Assembly: GCA_963692955.1 (NCBI GenBank)
Contig: OY843587.1
Span: forward strand, 1,612,001-1,676,000
DNA: 64,000 bases
Direction: 5' to 3'
Origin: UBA5158 sp963692955
Lineage (GTDB): Bacteria > Pseudomonadota > Gammaproteobacteria > DSM-16500
The translations under genes were made by a program, and so were the position numbers. Shown here in pieces: positions 17,194 to 27,175 of this stretch (positions are counted from its first letter, which is position 1; every line of letters begins with the position of its first letter). The notes under the pieces were generated by a model, which saw only the letters and a program-made list of their open reading frames with translations, made no database searches and was not told the DNA's origin.

Positions 17194-19107
17194 TTAAGAT
17201 TTATTATCCGCGTAGTTAACGATTTTCATTTTTGACTTTAAGCTATTTTGATAAAGTTTATATTCCAACATGCCTTGGCTATTTTGCATTTGTTCATCAA
17301 ACACATCATATTGTTCTTTATTATCAGCCGTCGCGCCATCATGCACACCATTCACAGCGACTACCGCGTAACCATTGGGCATTTTAGCCGTCGCTAGGCT
17401 TGCGCCTTTGCCGTCTTCTGGCTTCGGTAAACGGAAAGCAGTGTACAGGATTGATGAATCAATTTTCGTTGAATAGCGGCCTATGTAACCGACCTTGTTC
17501 CAAATTAAATTATATTGCTGCGCAACTTGATCCGGTGATTTACCGGACTTGAGTTGTTGCATAATGTCATTGGCTAGCGCTATCGTTTTATCATCTGCGA
17601 CTTTCTTTTGTAATGCTTCAGTGACTTGTTGACGCACATCAGCGATCGGCTGCAAGCTGGCGGTTTCATGCGTTTTATCACGGATAACGACGACCGCATC
17701 GGGCGATAGCTGAATCACGTCGCTATTATTTTGCGAATGTAAAACGTCATCGCTAAAAGCCGTATCGCGAACTTTTTTATTATCAGAGATATCACCGCTC
17801 GTGCCTTTATCCGGAGAAAATAAGGGCGACGAGAGAACAGTCAAACCTAATTCTTTCGCGGCGGGATCTAAAGAATCAGGATGTTCATAAGTGATATTCG
17901 CCAGCTTATCTTTCATCTCAACAAATTTTTCTTCCGCTTGCTGCTTTATCAAAGCGTCTTTTACTTTATCTTTCGCCTCCGCAAAGGGTTGGACTTGCGG
18001 GGGTTTGATGCCGATCGCTTTGACGATGACATAGCCCGCGCTCACGCGGATAGGATCGGTGGTCTGGCCTTCTTTGGTTAAATCTGCTACTGGTTTTTGT
18101 AATTCAAGCGGTAATTGCAGTACCGTGACCCATGTCGGCGTTTTTGCATTGCTGTCCGGCGCGGGATATTGCTGCGCTAGCGTTGCGAAATCCGTACCAT
18201 TAGATAATTTTTCCAAAACATCACGCGCTTTATTTTGCGCGTCCGTGACTTGCGCATTGGTAGGCGCATCCGGAATAGGGATAAGAATTTTATTTAAATC
18301 ATATTGCGCAGGCTGCGTATAAGTATTGACATTATCGTTATAAAAACTTGTTAAAATATCGTCAGTGGGATGAATATCCGCTTCAATTGTTGGCAGCGAC
18401 AATTCAAGATAATCCACGCTAACACGCTCTGGTGTTTTGAATTGATCTTGATGCTCTTTGTAATAGTTAGCGATATCAATGTCTGATACGGGAAGATTTT
18501 GCTTTAAAAAATAATCTAATGGCAATTCAAGAAATTGAATGTCGCGTTCTTGATTGATTAACGCCATCGAATTATTAATTTCATTTGGCAGCGCGACAGA
18601 CGATAAAATAATGCCGAGACGGGGTTGGTCTACTAGCAAAGTGGTTTCGATTAGATTGAGAAAATCAACCGGCGTATACATCGTGGTTGAAATTAATTGT
18701 TGAAAACGCGTCGTGGAGAATTGGCCGTTGACTTGAAATTCCGGCATGCTTTCGAGATAATTATCGACTTGGCGCGGAGAAATTTTATAATCTTCGTCCG
18801 TCGCGCCCTGCTTCAAAACTTGTACCGTGATTAAAGCGTCTAGCGCGCGGTTCTTAAGATCTGTATCCACGTTATCTGGAAGGCTACCCGCCCCCATGTT
18901 GCCTTGCGCTTGGCGGCGCAAGCGCTCATACGCGGCGGATAATTGCCGCTTACTAATATCAACACCATCTACTTTGGCAATCACATCCGTGTTGGCGGAG
19001 CCAACCATGTAACTGTGTATACCCCAAAGTGCAAATGAGAGTATCACTAACGAAATAATGATTCCCGCTATCCAACCCTGCGTGCGATCCCGAATGCTCT
19101 GAAGCAT
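17194..19107 (-). CDS. ppiD: Periplasmic folding chaperone PpiD (SurA-type PPIase)
   Basis: PpiD is an inner-membrane-anchored periplasmic chaperone at the SecYEG exit. It starts MLQSIRDRTQGWIAGIII, the typical PpiD anchor, with one membrane segment. A SurA-N-like region follows, then a parvulin domain around residues 260-355 and a long C-terminal region. I prefer the ATG at 19107, seven bases after AAGGA; a GTG at 19128 and an ATG at 19113 are in frame but poorly placed. It lies downstream of hupB, separated by two tRNA genes, as in many gammaproteobacteria. Confidence 0.9.
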   Translation of the reverse strand: MLQSIRDRTQGWIAGIIISLVILSFALWGIHSYMVGSANTDVIAKVDGVDISKRQLSAAYERLRRQAQGNMGAGSLPDNVDTDLKNRALDALITVQVLKQGATDEDYKISPRQVDNYLESMPEFQVNGQFSTTRFQQLISTTMYTPVDFLNLIETTLLVDQPRLGIILSSVALPNEINNSMALINQERDIQFLELPLDYFLKQNLPVSDIDIANYYKEHQDQFKTPERVSVDYLELSLPTIEADIHPTDDILTSFYNDNVNTYTQPAQYDLNKILIPIPDAPTNAQVTDAQNKARDVLEKLSNGTDFATLAQQYPAPDSNAKTPTWVTVLQLPLELQKPVADLTKEGQTTDPIRVSAGYVIVKAIGIKPPQVQPFAEAKDKVKDALIKQQAEEKFVEMKDKLANITYEHPDSLDPAAKELGLTVLSSPLFSPDKGTSGDISDNKKVRDTAFSDDVLHSQNNSDVIQLSPDAVVVIRDKTHETASLQPIADVRQQVTEALQKKVADDKTIALANDIMQQLKSGKSPDQVAQQYNLIWNKVGYIGRYSTKIDSSILYTAFRLPKPEDGKGASLATAKMPNGYAVVAVNGVHDGATADNKEQYDVFDEQMQNSQGMLEYKLYQNSLKSKMKIVNYADNKS

Positions 19108-19200
19108 AGCCATATCCTTGTTTTTCACTATAAAAAAAGGCGTATCTAGTGGAGCTTTATCTCTCTATTTAGAGCGCTCAAAGACACACCTTTACTTTAT

Positions 19201-19277
19201 TGGCGGAGTGGACGGGACTCGAACCCGCGACCCCCGGCGTGACAGGCCGGTATTCTAACCAGCTGAACTACCACTCC
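19201..19277 (-). tRNA. tRNA-Asp(GTC)
   Basis: The minus strand folds as a complete cloverleaf beginning GGAGTGGTAGTTCAG, with anticodon loop CTGTCAC, GGTTCGAGTCC in the T arm and an encoded CCA end. The anticodon GTC reads Asp codons. Confidence 0.97.
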
Positions 19278-19366
19278 TAACTCATTTTGAAAGATGAAAC
19301 ACACTAGCACAGCCTCTTTATTCGTCACTAATAATAGCTGTTACCAGATCACTTTCTATTTCTTAT

Positions 19367-19442
19367 TGGTGGGTGCTGAGGGGTTCGAACCCGCGACCCT
19401 CGCCTTGTAAGGGCGATGCTCTACCAGCTGAGCTAAGCACCC
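19367..19442 (-). tRNA. tRNA-Val(TAC)
   Basis: The minus strand begins GGGTGCTTAGCTCAG, has anticodon loop CTTACAA, a T arm GGTTCGAACC and encoded CCA. The anticodon TAC reads Val codons. Confidence 0.97.
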
Positions 19443-19670
19443 ATAATACAGACAGAACCCCTATCTGTATCTTTATAAAAAATCATCAAAAAAGCAAAAT
19501 AATATATCGTACTTTAATCAACCACCCACTGCCGCTCTAGTCCGGCAATCAACAGTTTAGGTTGAGTAAAGTATTCGTTTTTAAGGCAAAATGCAAAAGA
19601 TTTTTTTAAAAATGAGTGATTATTTTAAGATTATCGCTGTGATCTTAAATCACATCTTTAAGAGCTGCTT

Positions 19671-19961
19671 TTACAGCTTTTCATCCTTATCTTTAACGGC
19701 TTCTTTCAATGCTTTTCCAGCTTTGAATCCAACAATTTTAGCGGCTTTGATATTAATCTTTTGACCGGTTTGAGGATTACGGCCCTCACGCGCGGCTCTT
19801 TGCTTGACGACAAACGTGCCGAAATTAACGATAACGACTGGATCGCCTTTCTTTAAAGATGTGCTGACGCCATCTAACAATGCATCTAACGTTTTCGCAG
19901 CCACTGCTTTAGTTAGTTCCGCTTTTTCTGCAATTAGTTCGATCAATTCCGCTCTATTCAT
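19671..19961 (-). CDS. hupB: DNA-binding protein HU (beta type)
   Basis: HU bends and compacts DNA as a dimer. The 96-residue protein starts MNRAELIELIAEKAELTKA and contains the arm region VIVNFGTFVVKQRAAREGRNPQTG with the conserved Arg-Asn-Pro that intercalates. The C-terminus KEAVKDKDEKL is slightly longer than the 90-residue norm. It follows lon in the canonical clpX-lon-hupB order, with a terminator-like hairpin between them, so it probably also has its own promoter in the 158-base gap. Confidence 0.96.
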   Translation of the reverse strand: MNRAELIELIAEKAELTKAVAAKTLDALLDGVSTSLKKGDPVVIVNFGTFVVKQRAAREGRNPQTGQKINIKAAKIVGFKAGKALKEAVKDKDEKL

Positions 19962-20119
19962 AAATACCTACTTTCCTATCCATAGTTAAGAGTCATTAGA
20001 GAAAATCTCATCTCTCTCAAGCACAATCCTGTTTGCTTAAGCCATTTTATTAAAGAGTGATTTATACCAACTGCGGGAAACTCGTGTCAAGCTATGCGTA
20101 ATGTTTTTTCTTGAGGGAC

Positions 20120-20148
20120 AAACCCTTGCTAAGCTCTAGCAAGGGTTT
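20120..20148 (-). terminator. Terminator hairpin after lon
   Basis: AAACCCTTGCT and AGCAAGGGTTT form a perfect 11-bp stem around a 7-base loop, just downstream of the lon stop. The T-richness is carried by the stem end and adjacent bases (TTTG), so efficiency may be modest. Confidence 0.7.
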
Positions 20149-20163
20149 TGATCAAAGGCGTTA

Positions 20164-22602
20164 TTAATGCGCTCTGTCTCTATCACCACCTTTGCGCACT
20201 TTCACTTTTTTGTGGGCAGCGCTTACTAACGATTTCATTTTTTTACTTTTATCCCGGCGTGGTAAGCGGGATGGATAGCCATTGAGAGCGTAGGTGAATA
20301 CTTCATCGATCCAACGCACCGGTTTGATATCTAAATCTTTTTTAATGTTGTCTGGAATTTCTTTCAAGTCCTTCACATTTTCTGAAGGAATGATGACGTT
20401 CTTAATGCCGCCACGGTGTGCTGCCAATAATTTTTCTTTGATACCCCCCACCGCTAACACTTCACCACGCAAGGTAATCTCACCTGTCATGGCGTAATCC
20501 GCGCGGACGGGTAAATGCGTGAGGACGGATACTAACGCCGTACACATGCTTACACCGGCGCTGGGGCCGTCTTTAGGCGTCGCGCCGTCAGGCACGTGAA
20601 TATGAATATCGTGTTTCTCAAAAAAGTTTTTGTTCACACCTAACAATGGCGCGCGGGAACGCACTACTGTCATCGCGGCTTGAATAGATTCTTGCATGAC
20701 ATCGCCTAATTGACCGGTGTAGGTTGTTTTACCTTTGCCTGGCAGTGTGACGGCTTCGATTTCCAGTAGCTCGCCGCCAACTTCCGTCCACGCTAAACCT
20801 TTCACTTGGCCAATTTGATCTTTCTCATTAGCTACATCATAACGATGACGCTTAACGCCGAGATAATGTTCGAGATCGCTTGGCTCAATGCTGATTTTCT
20901 TCGAGCGCGTTTTTAATAAAACTTCTTTTACCACTTTGCGGAAAATTTTTGAGATTTCACGTTCCAAGCTGCGCACACCCGCTTCACGCGTGTAATAGCG
21001 CACCATGTATTTGACCGCTTCGGCATCTAGGCTGACTTCTTTCTCTTTTAATCCATTCGCCAACATTTGTTTCGGAATTAAATGGCGTATAGCGATATTG
21101 ATTTTTTCATCTTCGGTGTAACCTGGAATACGAATAATTTCCATGCGGTCGCGCAACGCGGGCGGAATTTCTAACGTATTCGCGGTCGCCACAAACATCA
21201 CGTCGGAAAGATCATAATCGACTTCGAGGTAATGATCATTGAAAGCATGGTTTTGTTCCGGATCCAATACTTCTAATAAAGCCGAAGCTGGATCACCGCG
21301 GAAATCCATGGCCATCTTGTCGATTTCATCTAACAAGAAAAAAGAATCTGTCGTGTCAGTCTTGGAAATTTTTTGAACAATTTTTCCTGGCATAGCGCCA
21401 ATATAAGTACGTCTATGGCCGCGAATTTCAGCTTCATCGCGTATTCCGCCTAACGACATGCGAATATAAGTTCTACCGGTCGCTTTCGCGATCGATTCGC
21501 CTAATGAAGTTTTACCGACGCCTGGCGGGCCGACTAAACATAAAATCGCGCCTTTAGATTTTGGCACGCGCTTTAATACGGCGAGATATTCTAGAATCCG
21601 TTCTTTCACGTCCTTTAAGCCGTAATGTTCGGCTTCGAGGATTTTTTCGGCGTCTGCGAGCGTGACTTTAGGACGTTTTTTCTTGCTCCAAGGTAACGCG
21701 ACCATCCAATCTAAATAGTTGCGTGATACCGTCGCTTCGGCGGACATCGGCGACATCATTTTTAACTTATTTAATTCGGCGATACATTTTTCTTTAGCTT
21801 CCAGCGTCATGCCGGCGTTTTCGATTTTTTTAGCGATCGCTTCGAGTTCGTTAGGCACTTCATCTAGCTCGCCTAATTCTTTTTGAATCGCTTTCATTTG
21901 TTCATTTAAATAATATTCGCGTTGTGTTTTTTCCATTTGACGCTTCACGCGGCCACGAATTCTTTTTTCAACTTGTAACAAATCGATTTCAGATTCCATC
22001 ACACCGACGAGTTTTTCAAGACGTTTAACTAAATCGATTATTTCTAATAATTTTTGTTTTTCATCAATCTTCAAGGAGAGATGCGCGGCGATAGTATCCG
22101 CTAAACGGCTGCCGTCTTCGATCGCTAACACTGAGGCTAAAATTTCAGTGGGAATTTTACGATTTAATTTTACGTATTGTTCGAACTGCGATTTCAACGA
22201 CCGGACTAAAATTTCTATATCGCGGGAGTCCGCGTTGATGTCATGTATGGTCTCGACGTCGGCGAGGAAATAATCTTCGTTACTTATGAAGCTCGCGACT
22301 TTAGCGCGTTTCACGCCTTCAATTAATACTTTTACGGTGCCGTCCGGTAATTTTAATAATTGGAGAACGGTTGCCAACGTACCAATTTTGAATAAATCAT
22401 CTTGTGTAGGTTGGTCTTCGGAGGCGCTGCGTTGTGTGGTAAGAAGAATTTGCTTATCGGCCGCCATAGCGATTTCAAGGGCTTTAATCGAGCGTTCACG
22501 ACCTACGAATAACGGTATCACCATGAAAGGATAGACAACGACATCTCTTAAGGGTAACACGGGCACAGCTAAGAGATTTTTAGCGTTCTTGCTTGATTTC
22601 AT
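20164..22602 (-). CDS. lon: ATP-dependent protease La (Lon)
   Basis: Lon degrades misfolded and regulatory proteins in the cytoplasm. The N-terminal LON domain starts at VPVLPLRDVVVYP. Walker A is GPPGVGKTSLG and Walker B FFLLDEIDK. The protease Ser lies in KDGPSAGVSM (near 681) and the Lys in GGIKEKLLAAHRGG. I use the ATG at 22602, six bases after AGAGGAG, rather than an in-frame TTG at 22608; this gives 812 residues. The C-terminus ends in a basic tail (DKSKKMKSLVSAAHKKVKVR), longer than in E. coli. Confidence 0.97.
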   Translation of the reverse strand: MKSSKNAKNLLAVPVLPLRDVVVYPFMVIPLFVGRERSIKALEIAMAADKQILLTTQRSASEDQPTQDDLFKIGTLATVLQLLKLPDGTVKVLIEGVKRAKVASFISNEDYFLADVETIHDINADSRDIEILVRSLKSQFEQYVKLNRKIPTEILASVLAIEDGSRLADTIAAHLSLKIDEKQKLLEIIDLVKRLEKLVGVMESEIDLLQVEKRIRGRVKRQMEKTQREYYLNEQMKAIQKELGELDEVPNELEAIAKKIENAGMTLEAKEKCIAELNKLKMMSPMSAEATVSRNYLDWMVALPWSKKKRPKVTLADAEKILEAEHYGLKDVKERILEYLAVLKRVPKSKGAILCLVGPPGVGKTSLGESIAKATGRTYIRMSLGGIRDEAEIRGHRRTYIGAMPGKIVQKISKTDTTDSFFLLDEIDKMAMDFRGDPASALLEVLDPEQNHAFNDHYLEVDYDLSDVMFVATANTLEIPPALRDRMEIIRIPGYTEDEKINIAIRHLIPKQMLANGLKEKEVSLDAEAVKYMVRYYTREAGVRSLEREISKIFRKVVKEVLLKTRSKKISIEPSDLEHYLGVKRHRYDVANEKDQIGQVKGLAWTEVGGELLEIEAVTLPGKGKTTYTGQLGDVMQESIQAAMTVVRSRAPLLGVNKNFFEKHDIHIHVPDGATPKDGPSAGVSMCTALVSVLTHLPVRADYAMTGEITLRGEVLAVGGIKEKLLAAHRGGIKNVIIPSENVKDLKEIPDNIKKDLDIKPVRWIDEVFTYALNGYPSRLPRRDKSKKMKSLVSAAHKKVKVRKGGDRDRAH

Positions 22603-22725
22603 AGTCAACTCCTCTGAGAACTCCGTGGTAATCTTGCTTGATTCTTCTACTATTTACTTCCAAAACATGCGCCCAGCAATCATCACCCCTATACCTTAAT
22701 GATAGCATATAAGGGCGATGTCATC

Positions 22726-24039
22726 TTATTCTGCGGCGGCTTGCTCACGAGGTACATCGTTGGATGATTCAGTGACCGGAGTGCTTGGGCTTTCATACAT
22801 AATAATTGGCTGCGTCTCACCGGTGACTGTCGTTTCATCAATGATAACCTTAGAAACATTGGTTAGAGATGGAAGTTCATACATCGTATCGAGGAGTACT
22901 TTTTCGAGAATGGAACGTAAACCACGCGCGCCGGTTTTTTTGACGACGCATTGTTCGGCGATCTTGGTTAAGGCCGCGTCACGGAAATCCAAGTCGACGT
23001 TTTCCATGCTGAATAACTTGCGGTATTGTTTCACTAATGCATTTTTCGGCTCGGTTAAAATGCTGACGAGCGCGTTTTTATCTAGTTCTTCCAACGTCGC
23101 TACGACCGGCAAACGGCCGATTAATTCAGGTATCAAACCATATTTAATTAAGTCGGACGGTTCTACTTCACGCAGCAATTGATCGTGAGTTTTAGCGTCG
23201 TCTTTCCCTTTCACTTCCGCAGCGAAGCCAATGCCGGTTTTTTCCGAACGATCACGAATCGCTTTTTCTAAGCCCGCAAAAGCGCCGCCGCAGATAAATA
23301 GTATGTTTCGGGTATCGACTTGAATGAATTCTTGTTGTGGGTGCTTGCGTCCGCCTTGCGGTGGTACGGAAGCGATAGTGCCTTCGATCAGTTTTAATAG
23401 AGCTTGTTGCACGCCTTCGCCGGAGACGTCACGTGTTATCGATGGGTTTTCCGACTTACGAGAAATTTTATCGATTTCATCGATATAAATAATGCCGGTT
23501 TGAGCTTTCGCGACATCATAGTCGCATTTTTGCAAAAGCTTTTGAATAATGTTTTCGACGTCTTCACCGACATAACCCGCTTCGGTCAACGTCGTCGCGT
23601 CGGCAATCGCAAAAGGCACATTCAATAAACGCGCCAATGTTTCAGCCAGCAAGGTTTTACCACTGCCGGTTGGCCCGATTAAAAGAATATTACTTTTGTT
23701 GAGTTCGATATCATCGGTTTTGGTTTTAATGCTGAGGCGTTTATAGTGATTATAAACCGCGACGGCTAAAGTTTTTTTAGCAGTGGATTGTCCAACGACA
23801 TATTCATCGAGCGTGCGTCTGATTTCCGCTGGCACAGGTAATTTAGGCAATACGTCTGTGGCAGCTTTGCCGTCTTGGCCTTGTTCGTTGATGATTTCGT
23901 TGCAGAGCGCAACGCATTCATCACAAACATACACAGACGGGCCCGCAATGAGTTTACGTACTTCGTGTTGACTCTTACTACAGAATGAACAATGCAACAC
24001 TTTGTCATCCCCCCCATTACCGCGTTGGTCAGAACTCAT
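22726..24039 (-). CDS. clpX: ATP-dependent Clp protease ATP-binding subunit ClpX
   Basis: ClpX is the AAA+ unfoldase that feeds ClpP. A zinc-binding domain at the N-terminus has the four Cys in CSFC and CDECVALC. Walker A is GPTGSGKTLLAETLA, Walker B IIYIDEIDKI, and sensor-2 is GARGLRS. The 437-residue length is slightly longer than usual because of an acidic, Ser/Thr-rich C-terminal tail. It sits 71 bases after clpP and 123 bases before lon on the same strand, the standard arrangement. Confidence 0.97.
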   Translation of the reverse strand: MSSDQRGNGGDDKVLHCSFCSKSQHEVRKLIAGPSVYVCDECVALCNEIINEQGQDGKAATDVLPKLPVPAEIRRTLDEYVVGQSTAKKTLAVAVYNHYKRLSIKTKTDDIELNKSNILLIGPTGSGKTLLAETLARLLNVPFAIADATTLTEAGYVGEDVENIIQKLLQKCDYDVAKAQTGIIYIDEIDKISRKSENPSITRDVSGEGVQQALLKLIEGTIASVPPQGGRKHPQQEFIQVDTRNILFICGGAFAGLEKAIRDRSEKTGIGFAAEVKGKDDAKTHDQLLREVEPSDLIKYGLIPELIGRLPVVATLEELDKNALVSILTEPKNALVKQYRKLFSMENVDLDFRDAALTKIAEQCVVKKTGARGLRSILEKVLLDTMYELPSLTNVSKVIIDETTVTGETQPIIMYESPSTPVTESSNDVPREQAAAE

Positions 24040-24110
24040 TTTAAGCTAACCTCTCACTATTCAATGTTTGTACCCATATGTTATTAAAGATATGGGCAGT
24101 ATTCTTAAAT

Positions 24111-24758
24111 TCAAGCTTTTTCCTTTTTCGCGGTTGAACTAGCTTTTCTGTGTTGCACAATTTTATCGACAATGCCATATTCCAGCGCGCGTTCCGCACT
24201 CATGAAATTGTCTCTGTCGGTGTCTTTAGCAATCACTTCTTCAGGTTGTCCAGTGTGAAATGCTAACAATTTATTAAGACGTGAGCGTATCTTCAAAGTT
24301 TCTTCTGCGTGAATCGCGATATCTGACGCTTGTCCTTGGACACCGCCTAACGGTTGGTGAATCATAACTCGAGCGTTAGGCAGAACGCTGCGTTTGCCTG
24401 CCGCGCCAGCCGCTAATAAAAACGCGCCCATGCTAGCCGCTTGGCCGATACACATGGTACTAACATCCGGTTTGATAAATTGCATGGTGTCGTAGATCGC
24501 TAAACCCGCTGTCACTACGCCGCCAGGAGAATTGATGTAAATCGAAATTTCTTTATCAGGATTTTCAGATTCTAAAAATAGTAACTGCGCTACCACTAAA
24601 TTCGCGACGTGATCGTCGATGGGACCAACTAGAAATATCACACGGTCTTTCAACAAGCGTGAATAAATATCGTAAGCGCGCTCGCCTCTTGCGGTTTGTT
24701 CAACAACCATAGGAACTAAGTTAGCGTGTAAAACATTATTAAACGGATCGCTGCTCAT
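24111..24758 (-). CDS. clpP: ATP-dependent Clp protease proteolytic subunit
   Basis: ClpP forms the tetradecameric serine-protease chamber used by ClpX. The catalytic Ser is in GQAASMGAFLL, the His in ARVMIHQPLGG and the Asp in DTDRDNFMS. The protein of 215 residues starts MSSDPFNNVLHANLVPMVVEQTARGERAYD, abbreviated here to its family mark VPMVVEQT-x-RGER. The C-terminal tail is Lys-rich. It lies between tig and clpX as expected, with 247 bases to tig that contain no gene I can see and may carry a separate promoter. Confidence 0.97.
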   Translation of the reverse strand: MSSDPFNNVLHANLVPMVVEQTARGERAYDIYSRLLKDRVIFLVGPIDDHVANLVVAQLLFLESENPDKEISIYINSPGGVVTAGLAIYDTMQFIKPDVSTMCIGQAASMGAFLLAAGAAGKRSVLPNARVMIHQPLGGVQGQASDIAIHAEETLKIRSRLNKLLAFHTGQPEEVIAKDTDRDNFMSAERALEYGIVDKIVQHRKASSTAKKEKA

Positions 24759-25005
24759 TGGATTTTTCCTTCATTCAATTTGGCCTGGTTTATCTTCCCT
24801 GCCCGTCTTCAGAAATATCCCCGTCCTATAGTTAATATAATAGTGTAATAAAAAATTAAAGTCATATTACAAATTAACTTCGCTACAAAATGACGAATAT
24901 TGTGTGTATTATTTGGCGCTTAAAGCGTATTTTGCTTCGCAAATTCCGTCGCTAAATCCATTCGCCGCCAACTATCCATCTAATCTGGCGACGAATTTTG
25001 AAATT

Positions 25006-26298
25006 TCAAGCTTTTAGAAAATCTCCATAAGTAACTTCTTTATCGGTTACGGTGACATTCTCAAGTAGTTTTTCGATGACTTGCTCTTCTAAAATCATCA
25101 TTTCAATTTCAGCCAAACGGCGTTTGTCGGAGGTATACCACTTAATAACTTCAGCAGGATTTTCATATGCGGTGGCAAGCTTAGTGATGTGCGCTTGCAC
25201 GCGGGCTGCATCGGGACGTAAATCTTTTTGCTTTACGAATTCGGAAACGATTAAGCCTAGTAAGACATTACGCTTCGCGCCTTCGTTGAATTCCGCCATT
25301 TCTTCATCGCTATGATTATGCGGCTGGTCGCCGTGATGCGGATGCATTTCCGCATGTAAACGCTGCGCTTCTTTCGCGATTAAAACATCCGGCACTTCAA
25401 TGGGATTTTGCTGGATTAACAAATCAAATACCGTCGATTTCAATTTGATTTTCATCATGCGGTCTAATTCGCGTTCGAGATTCTTTTGAATTTCCGCGCG
25501 CAATTCGTCGACGCTGCCGGTAGGCACGCCAAACTTTTTGACTAAATCGTCGTTAATTTCCGGATATTCAGGTTCAGAGACTTTATGCACCGTCACGGAA
25601 AATTCAGCGACTTTGCCAGCGACTTCTTTCGCGAAATAATTTTCGGGGAAAGTGACTTTAATCGTTTTTTCATCTTTCGCTTGCGCGCCAATCAAACCTT
25701 CTTCAAAGCCTGGGATCATGGTGTTGCTGCCGATCATGACGGGATAGTCATGCGCTTCACCACCCGGAAACACTTTGCCATCGATAGATCCACGGAAGTC
25801 GATAATGACTTGGTCTTTGCTTTGCGCAGCGCGGTCGACTTCTTTCCACGTAATGTGTTGTTCGCGCAAACGTTCAATCACGTTATCAATATCTTGTTCG
25901 GTAATTGTCGACGTAAGTTTTGTAATACCTTGCGATTCGAAAGCAACAGCGCCAATTTCTGGGAAAATATCGAAGGAAGCGATGTATTCTAATGGCTGGT
26001 CTTCCTTAATATTCTTCGGCTCGATATCGGGAGCGCCAGCAGGTTTCAGATTTTCTTGATTTAATGCTTCATATAAAGTTGATTGAATCACTTCGGACAA
26101 GGTTTCTTGACGCACTGAATCGCCATATATTTGTTTGATGTGGCTAATGGGCACATTGCCTGGACGAAAACCTTTTACTTTGGCGGTTTTGGCCAATTGT
26201 GCTAAACGCTTGTCGTAAGCGGTTCGATAGGTTTCTACCGGCACGGTAATAGTTAAGCGACGCTTTAATTTCGTAGGTGATTCAACAGATACTTGCAT
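25006..26298 (-). CDS. tig: Trigger factor (ribosome-associated chaperone, PPIase)
   Basis: Trigger factor binds at the ribosomal exit and folds nascent chains. The N-terminal ribosome-binding domain begins MQVSVESPTKLKRRLTITVP and has the loop FRPGNVP. The central FKBP-type PPIase domain spans about residues 145-235 (GGEAHDYPVMIGSNTMIPGFEE region), followed by the helical C-terminal arms. The ATG at 26298 is chosen because GAGGATATT precedes it and it matches the family N-terminus; the frame is open to 26349. The result is 430 residues. It heads the tig-clpP-clpX-lon run. Confidence 0.96.
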   Translation of the reverse strand: MQVSVESPTKLKRRLTITVPVETYRTAYDKRLAQLAKTAKVKGFRPGNVPISHIKQIYGDSVRQETLSEVIQSTLYEALNQENLKPAGAPDIEPKNIKEDQPLEYIASFDIFPEIGAVAFESQGITKLTSTITEQDIDNVIERLREQHITWKEVDRAAQSKDQVIIDFRGSIDGKVFPGGEAHDYPVMIGSNTMIPGFEEGLIGAQAKDEKTIKVTFPENYFAKEVAGKVAEFSVTVHKVSEPEYPEINDDLVKKFGVPTGSVDELRAEIQKNLERELDRMMKIKLKSTVFDLLIQQNPIEVPDVLIAKEAQRLHAEMHPHHGDQPHNHSDEEMAEFNEGAKRNVLLGLIVSEFVKQKDLRPDAARVQAHITKLATAYENPAEVIKWYTSDKRRLAEIEMMILEEQVIEKLLENVTVTDKEVTYGDFLKA

Positions 26299-26489
26299 AA
26301 TATCCTCAATATAACGTGAATGTTGTTTTGCTAGCTTACTGTTTTGCAAGCTTCCCTGGGTCTGCTAAAAATACCGCATAAAAATAAGGGGCGTTCCCGG
26401 TAAGGAATGTCCCTTGGATTGGCGCTTATTATAGTCAAAAACAGCGCTAGTGTAAAAATTTATCGTCAATTCTCAGTGAAAACAATGAA

Positions 26490-26575
<86 letters not shown>

Positions 26576-26627
26576 TTCGGAAACTATACAATGACTTAAG
26601 ACCGCTTCAACGGTCTTAATCAAAATA

Positions 26628-26703
26628 TGGTGGGCCGTGTTGGGATCGAACCAACGACCTATTGATTAAGAGTCAACTGCTCTACCAACTGAGCTAACGG
26701 CCC
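26628..26703 (-). tRNA. tRNA-Lys(CTT)
   Basis: The minus strand begins GGGCCGTTAGCTCAGTTGG with anticodon loop CTCTTAA, so anticodon CTT, and an encoded CCA. Confidence 0.95.
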
Positions 26704-26716
26704 TGCCTGTTAAGAC

Positions 26717-26793
26717 TGGGGTGAACGACGGGGCTCGAACCCGCGACAACCGGAATCACAATCCGGGGCTCTACCAACTGAGCTACGTCCACC
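26717..26793 (-). tRNA. tRNA-His(GTG)
   Basis: The minus strand reads GGTGGACGTAGCTCAGTTGG with anticodon loop TTGTGAT. The extra 5' G (G-1) opposite the discriminator C, special to tRNA-His, is included at 26793. CCA is encoded. Confidence 0.96.
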
Positions 26794-26846
26794 ATCGAAA
26801 AACCAGAAGCCTGCGTTCCATCAGGCACCTGGCTCTCATTCGAGAT

Positions 26847-26923
26847 TGGCGCGCCTGACAGGATTCGAACCTGTTACCCCCGGCTTAGAAGGCCGGTGCT
26901 CTATCCGATTGAGCTACAGGCGC
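26847..26923 (-). tRNA. tRNA-Arg(TCT)
   Basis: The minus strand begins GCGCCTGTAGCTCAATCGG with anticodon loop CTTCTAA and encoded CCA. It reads AGA/AGG codons. Confidence 0.96.
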
Positions 26924-26933
26924 ATTATCATTT

Positions 26934-27010
26934 TGGTCGGGGTAGAGGGATTCGAACCCCCGACATCCTGCTCCCAAAGCAGGCGCGCTACCAGACTGCG
27001 CTATACCCCG
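26934..27010 (-). tRNA. tRNA-Pro(TGG)
   Basis: The minus strand begins CGGGGTATAGCGCAGTCTGG with anticodon loop TTTGGGA and encoded CCA. It is separated from tRNA-Arg by only 10 bases. Confidence 0.96.
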
Positions 27011-27175
27011 TTATTTTTCTTATCATTTCAATAACAATGGGTTCGCATAATACGCGCCGTCTACCCGCGCGTCAATTATTTAACGCCTTAAAATCATTGT
27101 TTATTATCCGTGATATGCGCCGTGATTATTGTATAATTCGCTAATTCAAAGCATTCTCTCTTGGCTAATATTTTT

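Noticed and set aside
26846..27034. Open frame of 62 codons containing GFEPPTSCSQSRRATRLRYTP-like text
   Set aside because: It is the known false protein produced by reading through tRNA genes; it lies antisense to tRNA-Arg and tRNA-Pro.
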